A stretch of DNA of 64,000 nt from JAADHI01 sp964451325 (GTDB lineage Bacteria; Nitrospirota; Nitrospiria; SBBL01; JAADHI01), in assembly GCA_964451325.1 (NCBI GenBank), contig CAYVHO010000010.1:1-64000 (forward strand), read 5' to 3'. Under the pieces are notes generated by a model. It was not told the origin of the DNA. It worked only from the letters and a program-made list of their open reading frames with translations, and did not search any database. This document shows positions 16,513-25,873 of this stretch, in pieces; the stretch's first letter is position 1; every line of letters starts with the position of its first letter. A program made the position numbers and the translations under genes.

Positions 16513-17769
16513 TTATTTTATTTGGGTCGCGATGGCTTCGGAAAGGTTTGAGAGTGGGAGAGTGACCTGCGCTTTTGTACTCATATTTCTTAGAATCAGT
16601 GCTTCTGCGGCCAATTCATCTTCTCCGGCAATCAGAACAAATGCCGCGCCGAGTCGGTCGGCTTGTTTCATGTGGCGTTTGAGCGCAGAGCCTGGTTTCC
16701 CCATTTCACTCCGGATCTTTTTTTGACGCAAGGTGTAGAGCACCGGGAAGAGAAGCTGCGCTGCCCGATCACCTAAGGGTGCGATAAAGAGCTGAAGGGG
16801 GGCTATTTTTGCTGTGCTTTCGGGCAGAAGGTGCATGATGCGTTCCATGCCCATTGCAAAACCGATGGCCGGGGTTGCAGGGCCTCCGAGTGCTTCAATC
16901 AAACCATCATAGCGTCCGCCTGCAGCCACGGCATTTTGTGCACCCAAGTTTCGCGTGGTCATTTCAAAAGCCGTTTTGGTGTAATAATCCAAGCCCCGCA
17001 CCAAATGTTTTGAAATGATATAAGGGAGTTTGAGTGTATCAAGCCCTGCTTGTACTGTTTTAAAATGTGTGTCGCATTCCGCACAAAGATGCTGGGCCGA
17101 TGCGGGGGCATCGTGGGTGATGGCTTTGCAACTTTCTTTTTTGCAGTCTAAAATCCGCAAGGGATTGCTTTTAAAACGGCGATTACAATCCTCACAAAGC
17201 ACAGTCAATTCTGCCTCAAAAAAATCTTGCAAGGCAAGGCGATAGGGCGGACGACAAATAGAACAACCGAGACTATTGATTTCCAGTGTGAGATCTGAAA
17301 TACCCGTTTGTTCAAAAAAGTGAGAGAGCAGTGAAAGCAATTCGACGTCTTGTCTCGCATCACTGTCCCCAATGATTTCTGCGCCGACTTGATGGAATTG
17401 ACGTAAACGCCCGGCTTGTGGGCGTTCGTGGCGGAACATTGGGCCCTGGTAATAGAGTTTTGCAGGCAGCGGTTTGAGATCGAGACGGCCCTCAAGGTAG
17501 GCGCGCGCAACGGAGGCCGTGCCTTCGGGGCGAAGCGTGACGGGTTTGCCGTCCCAATCCTCAAAGGTATACATCTCTTTTTCGACGATATCTGTGGTCT
17601 CTCCGATGCTACGGGTGAAGAGGGTCGTCCGTTCTAAGATGGGCGTGCGAATGGGTGAAAAACCAAAGGCATGAAAACTTTCGCGCACGAGGGATGCGAC
17701 CTTTTCCCATTTTTCGGATTCTCCCGGAAGTAAGTCTTTAAAGCCTTTGAGTGCTTTTAATTTTTCCAT
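16513..17769 (-). CDS. hisS: Histidyl-tRNA synthetase
   Basis: This class II synthetase of 418 aa begins ALKGFKDLLPGESEKW. Motif 2 reads YYQGPMFRHERPQAGRLRQFHQ. The histidine-specific signatures appear as LVRGLDYYTKTAFEMTT and AAGGRYDGL, and motif 3 as IGFAMGMERI. The C-terminal anticodon domain (about 330-418) is complete. A four-cysteine segment (ILDCKKESC and AECDTHFK) is also found in several bacterial HisRS. It has its own promoter and a short leader. Confidence 0.96.
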   Translation of the reverse strand: MEKLKALKGFKDLLPGESEKWEKVASLVRESFHAFGFSPIRTPILERTTLFTRSIGETTDIVEKEMYTFEDWDGKPVTLRPEGTASVARAYLEGRLDLKPLPAKLYYQGPMFRHERPQAGRLRQFHQVGAEIIGDSDARQDVELLSLLSHFFEQTGISDLTLEINSLGCSICRPPYRLALQDFFEAELTVLCEDCNRRFKSNPLRILDCKKESCKAITHDAPASAQHLCAECDTHFKTVQAGLDTLKLPYIISKHLVRGLDYYTKTAFEMTTRNLGAQNAVAAGGRYDGLIEALGGPATPAIGFAMGMERIMHLLPESTAKIAPLQLFIAPLGDRAAQLLFPVLYTLRQKKIRSEMGKPGSALKRHMKQADRLGAAFVLIAGEDELAAEALILRNMSTKAQVTLPLSNLSEAIATQIK

Positions 17770-17797
17770 GATTCTTCCCCTCTAAAAAAGCGTGGGA

Positions 17798-17826
17798 ACT
17801 ATAGAGAGCTGGGTAGGGGAAGTCAA
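17798..17826 (-). promoter_or_regulatory. Promoter of hisS
   Basis: Minus strand: TTGACT (17821-17826), a 17-bp spacer and TATAGT (17798-17803), ending about 28 bp before the hisS ATG. Confidence 0.7.
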
Positions 17827-17850
17827 GAAAAAGGGTGGGGTGCATTAAAT

Positions 17851-17888
17851 AAAAAAAGGGACGTGCAGTCTTGCACGTCCCTTTTTTT
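17851..17888 (-). terminator. Rho-independent terminator of the lipoprotein gene
   Basis: A perfect hairpin (arms GGGACGTGCA and TGCACGTCCC, four-base loop) is flanked by A and T runs on both sides. It lies about 30 bp downstream of the lipoprotein stop and upstream of the hisS promoter, and may work in both directions. Confidence 0.9.
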
Positions 17889-17918
17889 GTGTGCGGTTTT
17901 AATCCGCGGTTCTTATTT

Positions 17919-20540
17919 TTATTCGATTAAGACCCCTTCTGAATATTTTGTCGTGGTGACGACGGGCATTGTGCCCATGCCATGTTCAACAAAATCAGGC
18001 ACCGTTCCCAAGTTGACTGAGTCGGCATCTGATCCGCTGGAAAGATCCAGACCACCCGGATCGGCGACCGGATTTAAGAACTGGCTGATTTCCAGTGGTT
18101 TGATCTGGTAGCTCTTTGTGGAATCCTCAGCGTCCGTGACTTCCGTGCCTGCGGGAATGTTGATGATTTTGTCTGAGATGGTGCTGTCCATGACAAAATC
18201 TTTTTTCCGGAGTTCTTCATAAAGATCCGGCAGCCCCCCCATCCAGCCATCATATTGCAGGGAAAGGGTTTTGCTCGCTCCTGCATTATTGGTGAATGTC
18301 TGTGATGCCAAGCGAATCGGATCACTGAGCAGGACATAGGCCCCGTCCGCATCTTTCAAGTAGGTGATTTTCCCAAAGTTTTCACCTTCTCTTGGGTAAT
18401 CCCAGTTGAATTGTGTGGATGTGGCATCTCCATTAACATAGGCCACCAAACCCCAGGCCCCTGTGGTGACAATCCCGCCGACGGTAACGCCTGTGTTGTC
18501 TTGTCCCTGCCCGTCTTTGTCGTTATCTCCAATGGTGGCATACACCAGCTTCATAAAGGTCGTGCTGGTAGAGTCGGTGTCAAAGGTGTAGGTAGAGTCT
18601 TTTGCCGTCCCATCCGTGTCCCACTGAGATCGGAAGACCGTGTTAGCCGCAATAAAATCTGAAACATTGAGCGGATTGGCGACGGTCTGTATTTCAAGTT
18701 TGACGGTTGTGGTCGAACCCGTTCTTTTTACGATGTAGTTGGTGCCACGACTATTGATATACAGCTCTTGACCTTCAGGTAAGCTATAGTCGTTTCCGCC
18801 GGAAGCAAATTCCGGGGTCCAGGTGCGCGTATCAAATTTGCTCACCATCTTTTCGACCCAACCTGTTTTTCTGCCGCTCATATCGCCAGTGTATTCAATA
18901 TAAATCGAACCTCCGATACCGACCCACAGGTCATCGCCATCGGCTGGGCCGTAAAGCTGAGCCGGACTCTTCATTGTGAGTTGGCCTGTTTCTCCATTCA
19001 TCTCGGCGAGATAGAAACCCGCGAGACTTCCGCCTGCGCTTGTGGCTGCCGCATCTGTGGCAAAATAGAGGTAGTTCAGGTTTTGCTGCGTATTGTCATC
19101 CCAGCGATTGACATTGACGAACTTCCGATCGTCTTCGCCACTGAGGGCCAGCAAGGGCAAGGTGGGCGTGAAATCTTCCTCGCTCCCGCAGGTTTGAGAC
19201 GAACCACTCCAATCAGGATTGACACAAGAATCCCAACGGGTTTGTGCGGCATTCCAGCGAATGTTGTAGTTTTTGTTAATCCAGGTCTCTACCGGGATAT
19301 TGAGAATATCCGTGAGTGCGCCATCCACCGTGGATCTTTTGACGAGTGTTCCGACAAAAGGCTCCGAAACAGTGTAGGTCTGTGCTGCCGTCCCCGCCCC
19401 AAAGTCGTCCCGTGTGACGGTCGTGCCCGCAGGGACACCGGATTCACCTCCGCCCCAAAGTTCATGCCGGCCTTGCCAGGCCCCATAGAAGGCGTAGTTT
19501 CTAAAACCACTTGAATCGGTATAAAAAACCGGGAAGCCGAAATTTTTTGTTTTGAAGACATTATCCCCAGTCTCATGGTCAAACATGCCATAGCGATGCG
19601 TCATCTCTGTGATGGCACCTCTGTCTTTAAATGTGGGTGAACTTTCACCTGCTTTTTGAACGGCAAGATGGGTTATGTTATAGGCATATTTTGCTTCAAC
19701 CACAACTGGGAAACAGTTGCCTGGATCTGTGCAAGCCCCAAAATCAAGTGTTTCCCAATCCGGGAAAGACACTTTACCAAAACCACTGGTGGCCGATTTA
19801 TTTAAAATCGCCTTGACGACAGAAGTAAAACCGGGTCCATCAGGGAAGCGTTCATGGACTTTGATGATGGATTCCCCGTCTGAACCAATGGATGCCGATG
19901 CCGCAAAGAAGTCGGTAATTTGATCTCCAAACTTGACGTTCAAAGTCCAAACCCCGTAGTTGCTAAAAGAGCCATCTGCGGCTTGTGTTGCGGCCGTATA
20001 GATTTTAAACTCGGCTTTGATGATTTGTTGTTCTCCCTCGTCGATCGCTTCGATCCAGGCCCTGACCCGTGTGACTTCTGCGCCATCCTCTATGATGACA
20101 TCTGATTCTACAATCCAGGGTTCCAGCGTTTTTGTTGCAACGCCATTGACCTCGTCCTGCCAGGCCACCATGGATTTGTAAGGGGCAGCCCCAATATTGG
20201 TGGCGTCGGCATAGTTTGTCTGCGCCAGTGCTGAGAGTATTTGCTCAACAATTGCAAATCGTTCCAGTGTGGGTTCATTCACATAAGTATTGGTAAACGC
20301 TTTACTGTAATCCGAGTCGGCGACGGTTGCGGCACGGAAAGCAGCCAATTTAGATCTTAATCCAACTTTTAATTTTGCACGGGCTTTTAAGCTGGTTGTT
20401 GCATCTGTTGGGACTGCGGAGATCTCCGTGGGAAGTGAGAGTCCGGTACTTGAAGTTGTTGAAGTGGAACCGCTGCTGCCGCAGGCGGCGAGACCCGCAC
20501 TGAACATACATGCGAGTGAGAGATAGACATACTTCTTCAT
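17919..20540 (-). CDS. Large outer-membrane-type lipoprotein under riboswitch control
   Basis: The 873-aa precursor has a lipoprotein signal: MKKYVYLSLACMF, then lipobox LAAC with the acylated Cys near residue 20, then a Ser/Thr/Gly-rich tether. The body is rich in Asp, Gly, Thr and aromatics, with many short beta-type segments and no recognised enzyme motif. A few Cys pairs (FGACTDPGNCFP; CVNPDWSGSSQTCG) suggest disulfides. The family is not recognised. It is monocistronic between a c-di-GMP-I riboswitch and its own terminator, which argues for a cell-surface role in adhesion, biofilm or extracellular matter. The gene boundaries are clear; the function is not. Confidence 0.8.
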   Translation of the reverse strand: MKKYVYLSLACMFSAGLAACGSSGSTSTTSSTGLSLPTEISAVPTDATTSLKARAKLKVGLRSKLAAFRAATVADSDYSKAFTNTYVNEPTLERFAIVEQILSALAQTNYADATNIGAAPYKSMVAWQDEVNGVATKTLEPWIVESDVIIEDGAEVTRVRAWIEAIDEGEQQIIKAEFKIYTAATQAADGSFSNYGVWTLNVKFGDQITDFFAASASIGSDGESIIKVHERFPDGPGFTSVVKAILNKSATSGFGKVSFPDWETLDFGACTDPGNCFPVVVEAKYAYNITHLAVQKAGESSPTFKDRGAITEMTHRYGMFDHETGDNVFKTKNFGFPVFYTDSSGFRNYAFYGAWQGRHELWGGGESGVPAGTTVTRDDFGAGTAAQTYTVSEPFVGTLVKRSTVDGALTDILNIPVETWINKNYNIRWNAAQTRWDSCVNPDWSGSSQTCGSEEDFTPTLPLLALSGEDDRKFVNVNRWDDNTQQNLNYLYFATDAAATSAGGSLAGFYLAEMNGETGQLTMKSPAQLYGPADGDDLWVGIGGSIYIEYTGDMSGRKTGWVEKMVSKFDTRTWTPEFASGGNDYSLPEGQELYINSRGTNYIVKRTGSTTTVKLEIQTVANPLNVSDFIAANTVFRSQWDTDGTAKDSTYTFDTDSTSTTFMKLVYATIGDNDKDGQGQDNTGVTVGGIVTTGAWGLVAYVNGDATSTQFNWDYPREGENFGKITYLKDADGAYVLLSDPIRLASQTFTNNAGASKTLSLQYDGWMGGLPDLYEELRKKDFVMDSTISDKIINIPAGTEVTDAEDSTKSYQIKPLEISQFLNPVADPGGLDLSSGSDADSVNLGTVPDFVEHGMGTMPVVTTTKYSEGVLIE

Positions 20541-20668
20541 AGGGTTGTTTCCCCCCCTTGTAGGGCGGGCGGATTGCCGCGCCAGTCGAGGGCAATTTTT
20601 TGGGCGACAGGCAATAGGGAGCGCTCATCCGGATTTAAGCAGAGCCTCCTTAAGCTGTTTAACCCAAT

Positions 20669-20698
20669 AAAAAAGCCCATTTCATGAATGAAATGGGC
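20669..20698 (-). terminator. Riboswitch expression-platform terminator
   Basis: Arms GCCCATTTCAT (20675-20685) and its exact complement (20688-20698) are followed on the minus strand by TTTTTT. The hairpin sits between the riboswitch aptamer and the lipoprotein start (20540), so it is a conditional terminator in the 5' leader. Its upstream arm with flanking bases (20694-20701) is perfectly complementary to 8 nt at the 3' edge of the aptamer (20757-20764), a ready antiterminator. Confidence 0.8.
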
Positions 20699-20754
20699 CA
20701 CACGTAATACAGACACTCACTCGGCAAATTCAGCCGTTTATTGGAGTCTATCTT

Positions 20755-20840
20755 CGGTGGCCCAACCAGCATGCCCATGCCTTACTGCATCGGCGAAGCT
20801 TTGTGACTTTGCGTCCCGGTCTTTCGACCAGTTTGCCTTT
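20755..20840 (-). ncRNA. Cyclic di-GMP-I (GEMM-I) riboswitch aptamer
   Basis: On the minus strand the segment starts GGCAAAC, continues with a GAAA-capped hairpin (GGTC-GAAA-GACC) and then GGGACGCAAAG, the invariant core of GEMM-I RNAs. A second stem (arms GCCGATGC and GCATGGGC) and the closing CTGGTTGGGCC follow. The promoter places the transcript start just upstream of the aptamer. The closest gene in sense is the 873-aa lipoprotein. The core match is strong. A related cGAMP-responsive variant cannot be excluded by eye. Confidence 0.85.
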
Positions 20841-20855
20841 TTTCCAGACAGATCT

Positions 20856-20883
20856 AAGCTACCAAAAATTCGGTGAGTGTCAA
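20856..20883 (-). promoter_or_regulatory. Promoter of the riboswitch-lipoprotein transcript
   Basis: Minus strand: TTGACA (20878-20883), a 16-bp spacer and a weak -10 TAGCTT (20856-20861). The predicted start near 20849 is about ten bases before the aptamer. Confidence 0.55.
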
Positions 20884-20921
20884 GAATCGTTGTGGACAAA
20901 AAGAAGAATGAGTCCAAGGGA

Positions 20922-22859
20922 CTATCGGATGGTGGCACCTGGCGGGACTTCTTCTTCAAAGGTTGCCAGGGCCAGGACTTTTTTTCCCCCAGCCGCAAGC
21001 AACATGCCTTGGGATTCGATCCCCATAATGGTTGCGGGTTGCAGATTGGCAATAATAATTACTTCTTTTCCGATGAGATCGGAAGGCGCATATTTTGTGG
21101 CAATGCCTGCGACGACCTGTCTTTTTTCATTGCCAATATCCACCTGAAGCAATAAGAGCTTTTTGGTTTTTTCGATTTTTTCAGCGGATCGCACAATGCC
21201 CACGCGAAAATCCAGTTTGGCAAAATCGTCAATCGTCACAAGGTCTTTAATGGGCGCGGGGCTGGCCGCTTTTTTTGAAACGGACTTGTGTTGCTGTGCC
21301 GCTGCTTTTTTCTGGGTCTGAATCCGTGGAAAAAGAGATTTTCCTTTTGCAACGGGCAAGCCCGAGTGCAAGCCTCCCCAATGACATTGTTCTTGCAAAC
21401 TTGCATCATTTGAGACCTCCGAAAGACCAAGCTGCCGCGCCATTTCTTTGGCCGCTTGCGGCATAAAGGGCGCGATGAGGCAGGATACAATACGGATGGC
21501 TTCTGTCGTGTAAAAAAGCACGGTCTGGAGTCGGTCTTTTTTGTTGGGATCTTTTGCCAGCAACCAGGGCGCTGCTTTTTCGATATATTGATTGGCGAGC
21601 CGGATAAGCTGCCAGATTTCATGCAGGGCTTTTTCAAAGGCCAATTGTTCCAAGTGTCGATCCACTTTTTCAAAAAGGCTTTCTGCGGCCGCCTGTAAGT
21701 TTTGATCTTCCGGTGCATCCCCTTTGATTTTTTGTGGTGTTTTTTTGTCTGAGTAGCGCTCCAACATCGTCAAGGTGCGTGAGAGCAGGTTGCCGATGTC
21801 GTTTGCCAGGTCACTGTTAATGCGATTTACAAGCACGTCTTTTGAAAAATCGCCATCATTTCCAAAAGGGACTTGCCGGAGCAAAAAGTAACGGAAGGCA
21901 TCCACACCGTAGGTTTTTGCCAACTCGGCAGGATTCACGACATTGCCCCGGCTCTTCGACATCTTTTCGCCATCAAGGGTCCACCAGCCGTGGGCAAAGA
22001 GTTTCTTCGGCAGCGGTAGGCCTAAGGCCATGAGCGTTGTCATCCAATAAACAGCATGTGTGGTGAGAATGTCTTTGCCCACGAGATGCACGTTTGCAGG
22101 CCACCAGTGATCGAAATCGCTCGCATCGTCCGAAAAACCGACAGCGGAAATATAATTAACGAGGGCATCCAGCCAAACATAGGTCACGTATTCCGTGTCG
22201 AAAGGCAGTTCAATGCCCCAGTTTAGACGGTGTTTCGGGCGAGAAATGCAGAGATCACCCAAAGGTTTGTCCAAAAATCCAAGCACTTCATTTCGGCGAC
22301 TTTGTGGTTGGATAAAGTCTTTATTTTCGAGGATGTGCTGACGCAGTTGTTCTTGATATTGCCCCATTTTAAAAAAATAGTTGCGTTCTGAAAGGGCTTC
22401 GACGGGGCGATGGCAGTCGGGGCAAAGGCCATCAATGATTTCTTTTTCCGTCCAGAAACGTTCATCGGGGGTGCAATACCAGCCCGTGTAGGTATCGGCA
22501 TAAATTTGATCTTTTTCCCAAAGCTGATTCAGCACGGTGATAACGGTTTTTTTGTGACGGTTTTCTGTGGTGCGGATAAAGTCGTCATTTGAAATATTGA
22601 GGGTCTGCCAAAGGGTTTGGAAACCGCTCACCAATTCGTCGGCATGGGCAAGTGGGGCGATTCCGCGTTGTTTTGCGGCATCTTCGACTTTTTGCCCGTG
22701 TTCGTCTGTCCCCGTCAGGAAGTGCACTTCATCTCCGAGTAAACGATGATAGCGCGCAAGCACGTCAGCGGCGAGTGTGGTGTAGGCGTGCCCGATGTGA
22801 GGCACGTCGTTTACATAATAAATGGGTGTCGTGATGTAGTAGGTTTCTCGCTCGCTCAT
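20922..22859 (-). CDS. metG: Methionyl-tRNA synthetase
   Basis: This class I synthetase of 645 aa begins YYITTPIYYVNDVPHIGHAY (HIGH motif) and carries the KMSKS motif in DGEKMSKSRGN. Zinc-ligand cysteines appear as WYCTPDERFW and LCPDCHRPVE. The C-terminal ~105 residues form a fused tRNA-binding (Trbp111/OB) domain, seen from FAKLDFRVGIVRSAEKIEK to PATIMGIESQGMLLAA, joined by a Lys/Ala-rich linker. This is the dimeric form of MetRS. The gene ends about 40 bp before the riboswitch promoter. Confidence 0.95.
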   Translation of the reverse strand: MSERETYYITTPIYYVNDVPHIGHAYTTLAADVLARYHRLLGDEVHFLTGTDEHGQKVEDAAKQRGIAPLAHADELVSGFQTLWQTLNISNDDFIRTTENRHKKTVITVLNQLWEKDQIYADTYTGWYCTPDERFWTEKEIIDGLCPDCHRPVEALSERNYFFKMGQYQEQLRQHILENKDFIQPQSRRNEVLGFLDKPLGDLCISRPKHRLNWGIELPFDTEYVTYVWLDALVNYISAVGFSDDASDFDHWWPANVHLVGKDILTTHAVYWMTTLMALGLPLPKKLFAHGWWTLDGEKMSKSRGNVVNPAELAKTYGVDAFRYFLLRQVPFGNDGDFSKDVLVNRINSDLANDIGNLLSRTLTMLERYSDKKTPQKIKGDAPEDQNLQAAAESLFEKVDRHLEQLAFEKALHEIWQLIRLANQYIEKAAPWLLAKDPNKKDRLQTVLFYTTEAIRIVSCLIAPFMPQAAKEMARQLGLSEVSNDASLQEQCHWGGLHSGLPVAKGKSLFPRIQTQKKAAAQQHKSVSKKAASPAPIKDLVTIDDFAKLDFRVGIVRSAEKIEKTKKLLLLQVDIGNEKRQVVAGIATKYAPSDLIGKEVIIIANLQPATIMGIESQGMLLAAGGKKVLALATFEEEVPPGATIR

Positions 22860-22947
22860 ATTTTCTCCATGACTGTGTTGCTGTGGGACTCAAATGCAGA
22901 TATCAGTACGCGTGGGTTTCATCTACGCACGGTTTGAACGGGGTGGA

Positions 22948-24288
22948 TTATAGCGAATCGGTGGTTGCGAGTAAATCGGGTGTAGGGGAGAGGGATTGAT
23001 TCATGAGCTTGACGAGATCGGAAAAGACGGGCATCCATTTTTTGGGGAGGGCTTCTCCTCGCAGCACATCGGCTTTTCTGGGGTTGATGGCTTTTCCGTT
23101 TTTATAAAGGGTGTAGTGTAAATGGGGGCCGGTACTCAAACCCGTTGAACCGACACGACCAATAAAATCTTCCTGTTTGACCCGTTTTCCTTTTTTGAGC
23201 CCCCGCGCAAAAGCGGAGAGATGTCCGTACAATGTTTTGTAGCCGTTTTTATGCCTGATGATAATTGTTTTTCCATAGCCGCCATTATTCCCCACGAAGC
23301 TGATTACACCGTCACCCGCAGCGCGAATCGGGGTACCGCGTTTGGCCGCAAAATCAATCCCCAGATGTGGGCGATTGATTTTGAGCACGGGGTGCAGTCG
23401 TCGGGTGGCATAACCGGAGCTGATGTACCGGTAACGTAAGGGCGATTTCATAAAGGCTTTTCTCAAAGAACGGCCTTCGGCATCATAATAGTCGCCCCGT
23501 GTGCCTTCTGCTTCAAAATAGTAGGCTTGGTAGGCTTTGTTTCGGCCGATTATTTCTGCGGCAAGCACCCTACCCATTTTGACAATCCTGCCCTCTTTTT
23601 TGAAGACTTCGTAAACCAAGCTAAATTGATCGTCCACGCGAATTTCGTTGCCAAAGTCGATGTCCCAGGCAAAGATATCAGATAAGTCGAGTATGATTTC
23701 GATTGGAACGCCGAAGCGTAAGGCCGATTCGTAAAGGGTGTCCGTAATCACCCCTGATCGGCGTTCGATGGATTTTTCGAATGTCGCGGTCTTTTTTTCT
23801 GCGAAAAACTGGCCTTCCGTTTGAGCAATTTCAAGTGAATTTAAGGGGTCAATCTCATAAGAAAAATGTGCGACTTGTTGGGCATTTGCATCAAAGGTGA
23901 CGGCGATGGTTTGACCGGGACGAACTGTTCTTAAATTATAAACCGCTTTGGATGCAATGGTAATGTCGTAAATTTCGCGATCTGAAACCCCAAGTCGGGA
24001 GAGCACATGAGAAAGCGTGTCACCCTTTTTAAACTGATGCTCTTTCACGATGGCCTCAGGGACAGGCGGTGTGAGGGGCTGCGGTTTATTTTGTGTTTCG
24101 ATTTCTTTCGGGGGCTGGAGTGCTTTCTGCGTCTGAGATTCAGAAGTGACGAGGGGCTTCGTATTGCTTTCGGGCTCGGAGAGTAGCCAGAAACCCAGGT
24201 AAGAAGCCACGATGAGCCCGGTTGAAACCAGGAAGGGAATGCTTTTCCAAAAATGCGGTCGATCAGAGGCCATAGAAAATCTTACCAT
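22948..24288 (-). CDS. LysM and M23-domain murein endopeptidase
   Basis: The 446-aa envelope protein has an N-terminal membrane segment (about 15-34, LVSTGLIVASYLGFWLL) and a Pro/Gln/Lys linker. A LysM-like/OapA region follows (HQFKKGDTLSHVLSRLGV, about 85-145), then a C-terminal M23 LytM domain (about 285-400). The zinc ligands sit in HLGIDFA and HLHYTLY, with an additional His in YGHLS. All catalytic motifs are present, so it is probably an active DD-endopeptidase resembling MepM, opening cross-links during wall growth. ATG 24288 or 24273 may be the start; neither has a strong ribosome site. Confidence 0.88.
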   Translation of the reverse strand: MVRFSMASDRPHFWKSIPFLVSTGLIVASYLGFWLLSEPESNTKPLVTSESQTQKALQPPKEIETQNKPQPLTPPVPEAIVKEHQFKKGDTLSHVLSRLGVSDREIYDITIASKAVYNLRTVRPGQTIAVTFDANAQQVAHFSYEIDPLNSLEIAQTEGQFFAEKKTATFEKSIERRSGVITDTLYESALRFGVPIEIILDLSDIFAWDIDFGNEIRVDDQFSLVYEVFKKEGRIVKMGRVLAAEIIGRNKAYQAYYFEAEGTRGDYYDAEGRSLRKAFMKSPLRYRYISSGYATRRLHPVLKINRPHLGIDFAAKRGTPIRAAGDGVISFVGNNGGYGKTIIIRHKNGYKTLYGHLSAFARGLKKGKRVKQEDFIGRVGSTGLSTGPHLHYTLYKNGKAINPRKADVLRGEALPKKWMPVFSDLVKLMNQSLSPTPDLLATTDSL

Positions 24289-24424
24289 TTGTTCAGCTCA
24301 TGCATCGTGTATTGTTCAAAAATGCGAGATGATGCACGTAGACGCCGCAGTTTATCGTAAAAAGGTAAGGTATGGCAAGCCGAATTATTTTGGGAACCTC
24401 TGATTAAGTCTGTTAGGGGGTATT

Positions 24425-25771
24425 TTAATTCCCCGCGATCATCATTTCCGAAATTTTAAGGGTGGGCGCTGCGATGGTGCGTGTTAAATCAACATCATTT
24501 CCAACGATTTCAATGTTTTGATACATGTCTTGTAGTTTTCCGGCGATGGTGAGTTCTTCGACCGGATAGGCCAATTTCCCATTTTCAATCCAGATGCCTG
24601 CTGCACCGCGTGAATAATCCCCTGTAATGAGATTGATGCCAAAGCCAATCAACTCTGTGACCAATAGCCCGGATTGCACCGAGGCGATGATTTCCTCCTG
24701 AGAATGTGTGCCTGGCAACATGTGAAAGTTGGAGATCCCCACACCCGGTCCGCCGCCTGTGCCACGGACGGCGTTTCCCGTGGAGGGCAGGCCCAGTTTT
24801 TTTCCTGAGTAGGTGTCGAGCAGATAACTTTTGAGTACCCCATTTTCGACAATTGTCTTTTTGTAAGAAGGCAGACCTTCTCCGTCGAAGGGTCTTGAGC
24901 CAAAGCCTTCAGGCAATGTAGGATCATCGACGATGTTGATTAGGTCTGAGGTGATCAAATTTCCGATTTGATCCGTCAAAAAAGACGCCTTTTTGTAGAG
25001 GGCGTAACCTGAGAGTGCGGAGGCGATATGTCCTAAAAGTGAACCTGCGATTTCGGGTTCAAAAATGATGGGGGCTTTCTGGGTTGAAACTTTTCTTGCT
25101 CCCAAACGACGCAGGGTACGTTTGGCCGCTTTTTGTCCAACAGATTCGGGTGAATCCAATTGCTTAAATTTTCGTTTGGAGCTGTACCAATAATCCCGCT
25201 GCATCTGACCCTTTTCGCTCGCAATGGGGGAAACGGAGAGCGATGCCCCTGATCCTTGATTACGGCCGGAAAAACCTTTGCTGCTGACATACAGCACTTC
25301 ATTGTAGGAGTGGCTGAAGTCTGCGCCTTCCGAATTGTCGAGACGGGGGTCTGTTTCCAATGCGGCGCGTTCCGTTCTTTTTGCCAGTTCAATCTTTTCA
25401 TCGATTGAAATATTATCGATCTCCTTGTCAACGAGATCGAGTTTTGGAAAGCTTTGTGCGTACTCTGCTTTTTCTGGAAGACCTGAGAAGGGATCTTCTT
25501 CTGCAATTTTTGCGAGCTCACAGGTATCATTGACGAGTTGTTCAAGGGAGGCGGGGGAGAAATCTGAGGTAGAGGTAATGGCCGAGCGTTTGCCAAAAAA
25601 GAGCCGGAGCCCGAGGCTTTTGCCTCGTGCGTTGCTTATTTTTTCGACTTCTCCCAAACGGACTTGTGTTGAAAAAGAGTCTCCTTCGACCACGAGCAAG
25701 TCGCCTTCAGTCGCCCCTTTGTTTTTGGCTGTATCGAGTAGTTGTTGTGCTTGTTCGGTTTGAAATTGCAT
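24425..25771 (-). CDS. pmbA: TldD/PmbA-family metalloprotease PmbA
   Basis: The ~448-aa product resembles PmbA/TldE, partner of the TldD peptidase. The family pattern shows in SNARGKSLGLRLFFGKRSA, the GLPEKAEYAQ segment, RRLGARKVSTQKAPIIFEPE, the STGNAVRGTGGGPGVGISN loop and the C-terminal GINLITGDYSRGAAGIWIENG. TldE-type subunits usually lack the TldD zinc site. No tldD is in the window. ATG 25771 follows GAGGGCC at proper spacing; an upstream start at 25855 would add 28 unrelated residues. Substrates in other bacteria include peptide antibiotics and modified peptides; here they are unknown. Confidence 0.85.
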   Translation of the reverse strand: MQFQTEQAQQLLDTAKNKGATEGDLLVVEGDSFSTQVRLGEVEKISNARGKSLGLRLFFGKRSAITSTSDFSPASLEQLVNDTCELAKIAEEDPFSGLPEKAEYAQSFPKLDLVDKEIDNISIDEKIELAKRTERAALETDPRLDNSEGADFSHSYNEVLYVSSKGFSGRNQGSGASLSVSPIASEKGQMQRDYWYSSKRKFKQLDSPESVGQKAAKRTLRRLGARKVSTQKAPIIFEPEIAGSLLGHIASALSGYALYKKASFLTDQIGNLITSDLINIVDDPTLPEGFGSRPFDGEGLPSYKKTIVENGVLKSYLLDTYSGKKLGLPSTGNAVRGTGGGPGVGISNFHMLPGTHSQEEIIASVQSGLLVTELIGFGINLITGDYSRGAAGIWIENGKLAYPVEELTIAGKLQDMYQNIEIVGNDVDLTRTIAAPTLKISEMMIAGN

Positions 25772-25873
25772 GGTGAGGCCCTCTGCTGTGATTTGTTGGT
25801 TCGGCTGAAGGCCCGATGATAACAATAAACGCCCGGAGATCCAAGGGGCTGTCATCGTGGACGAAAATGCAAT

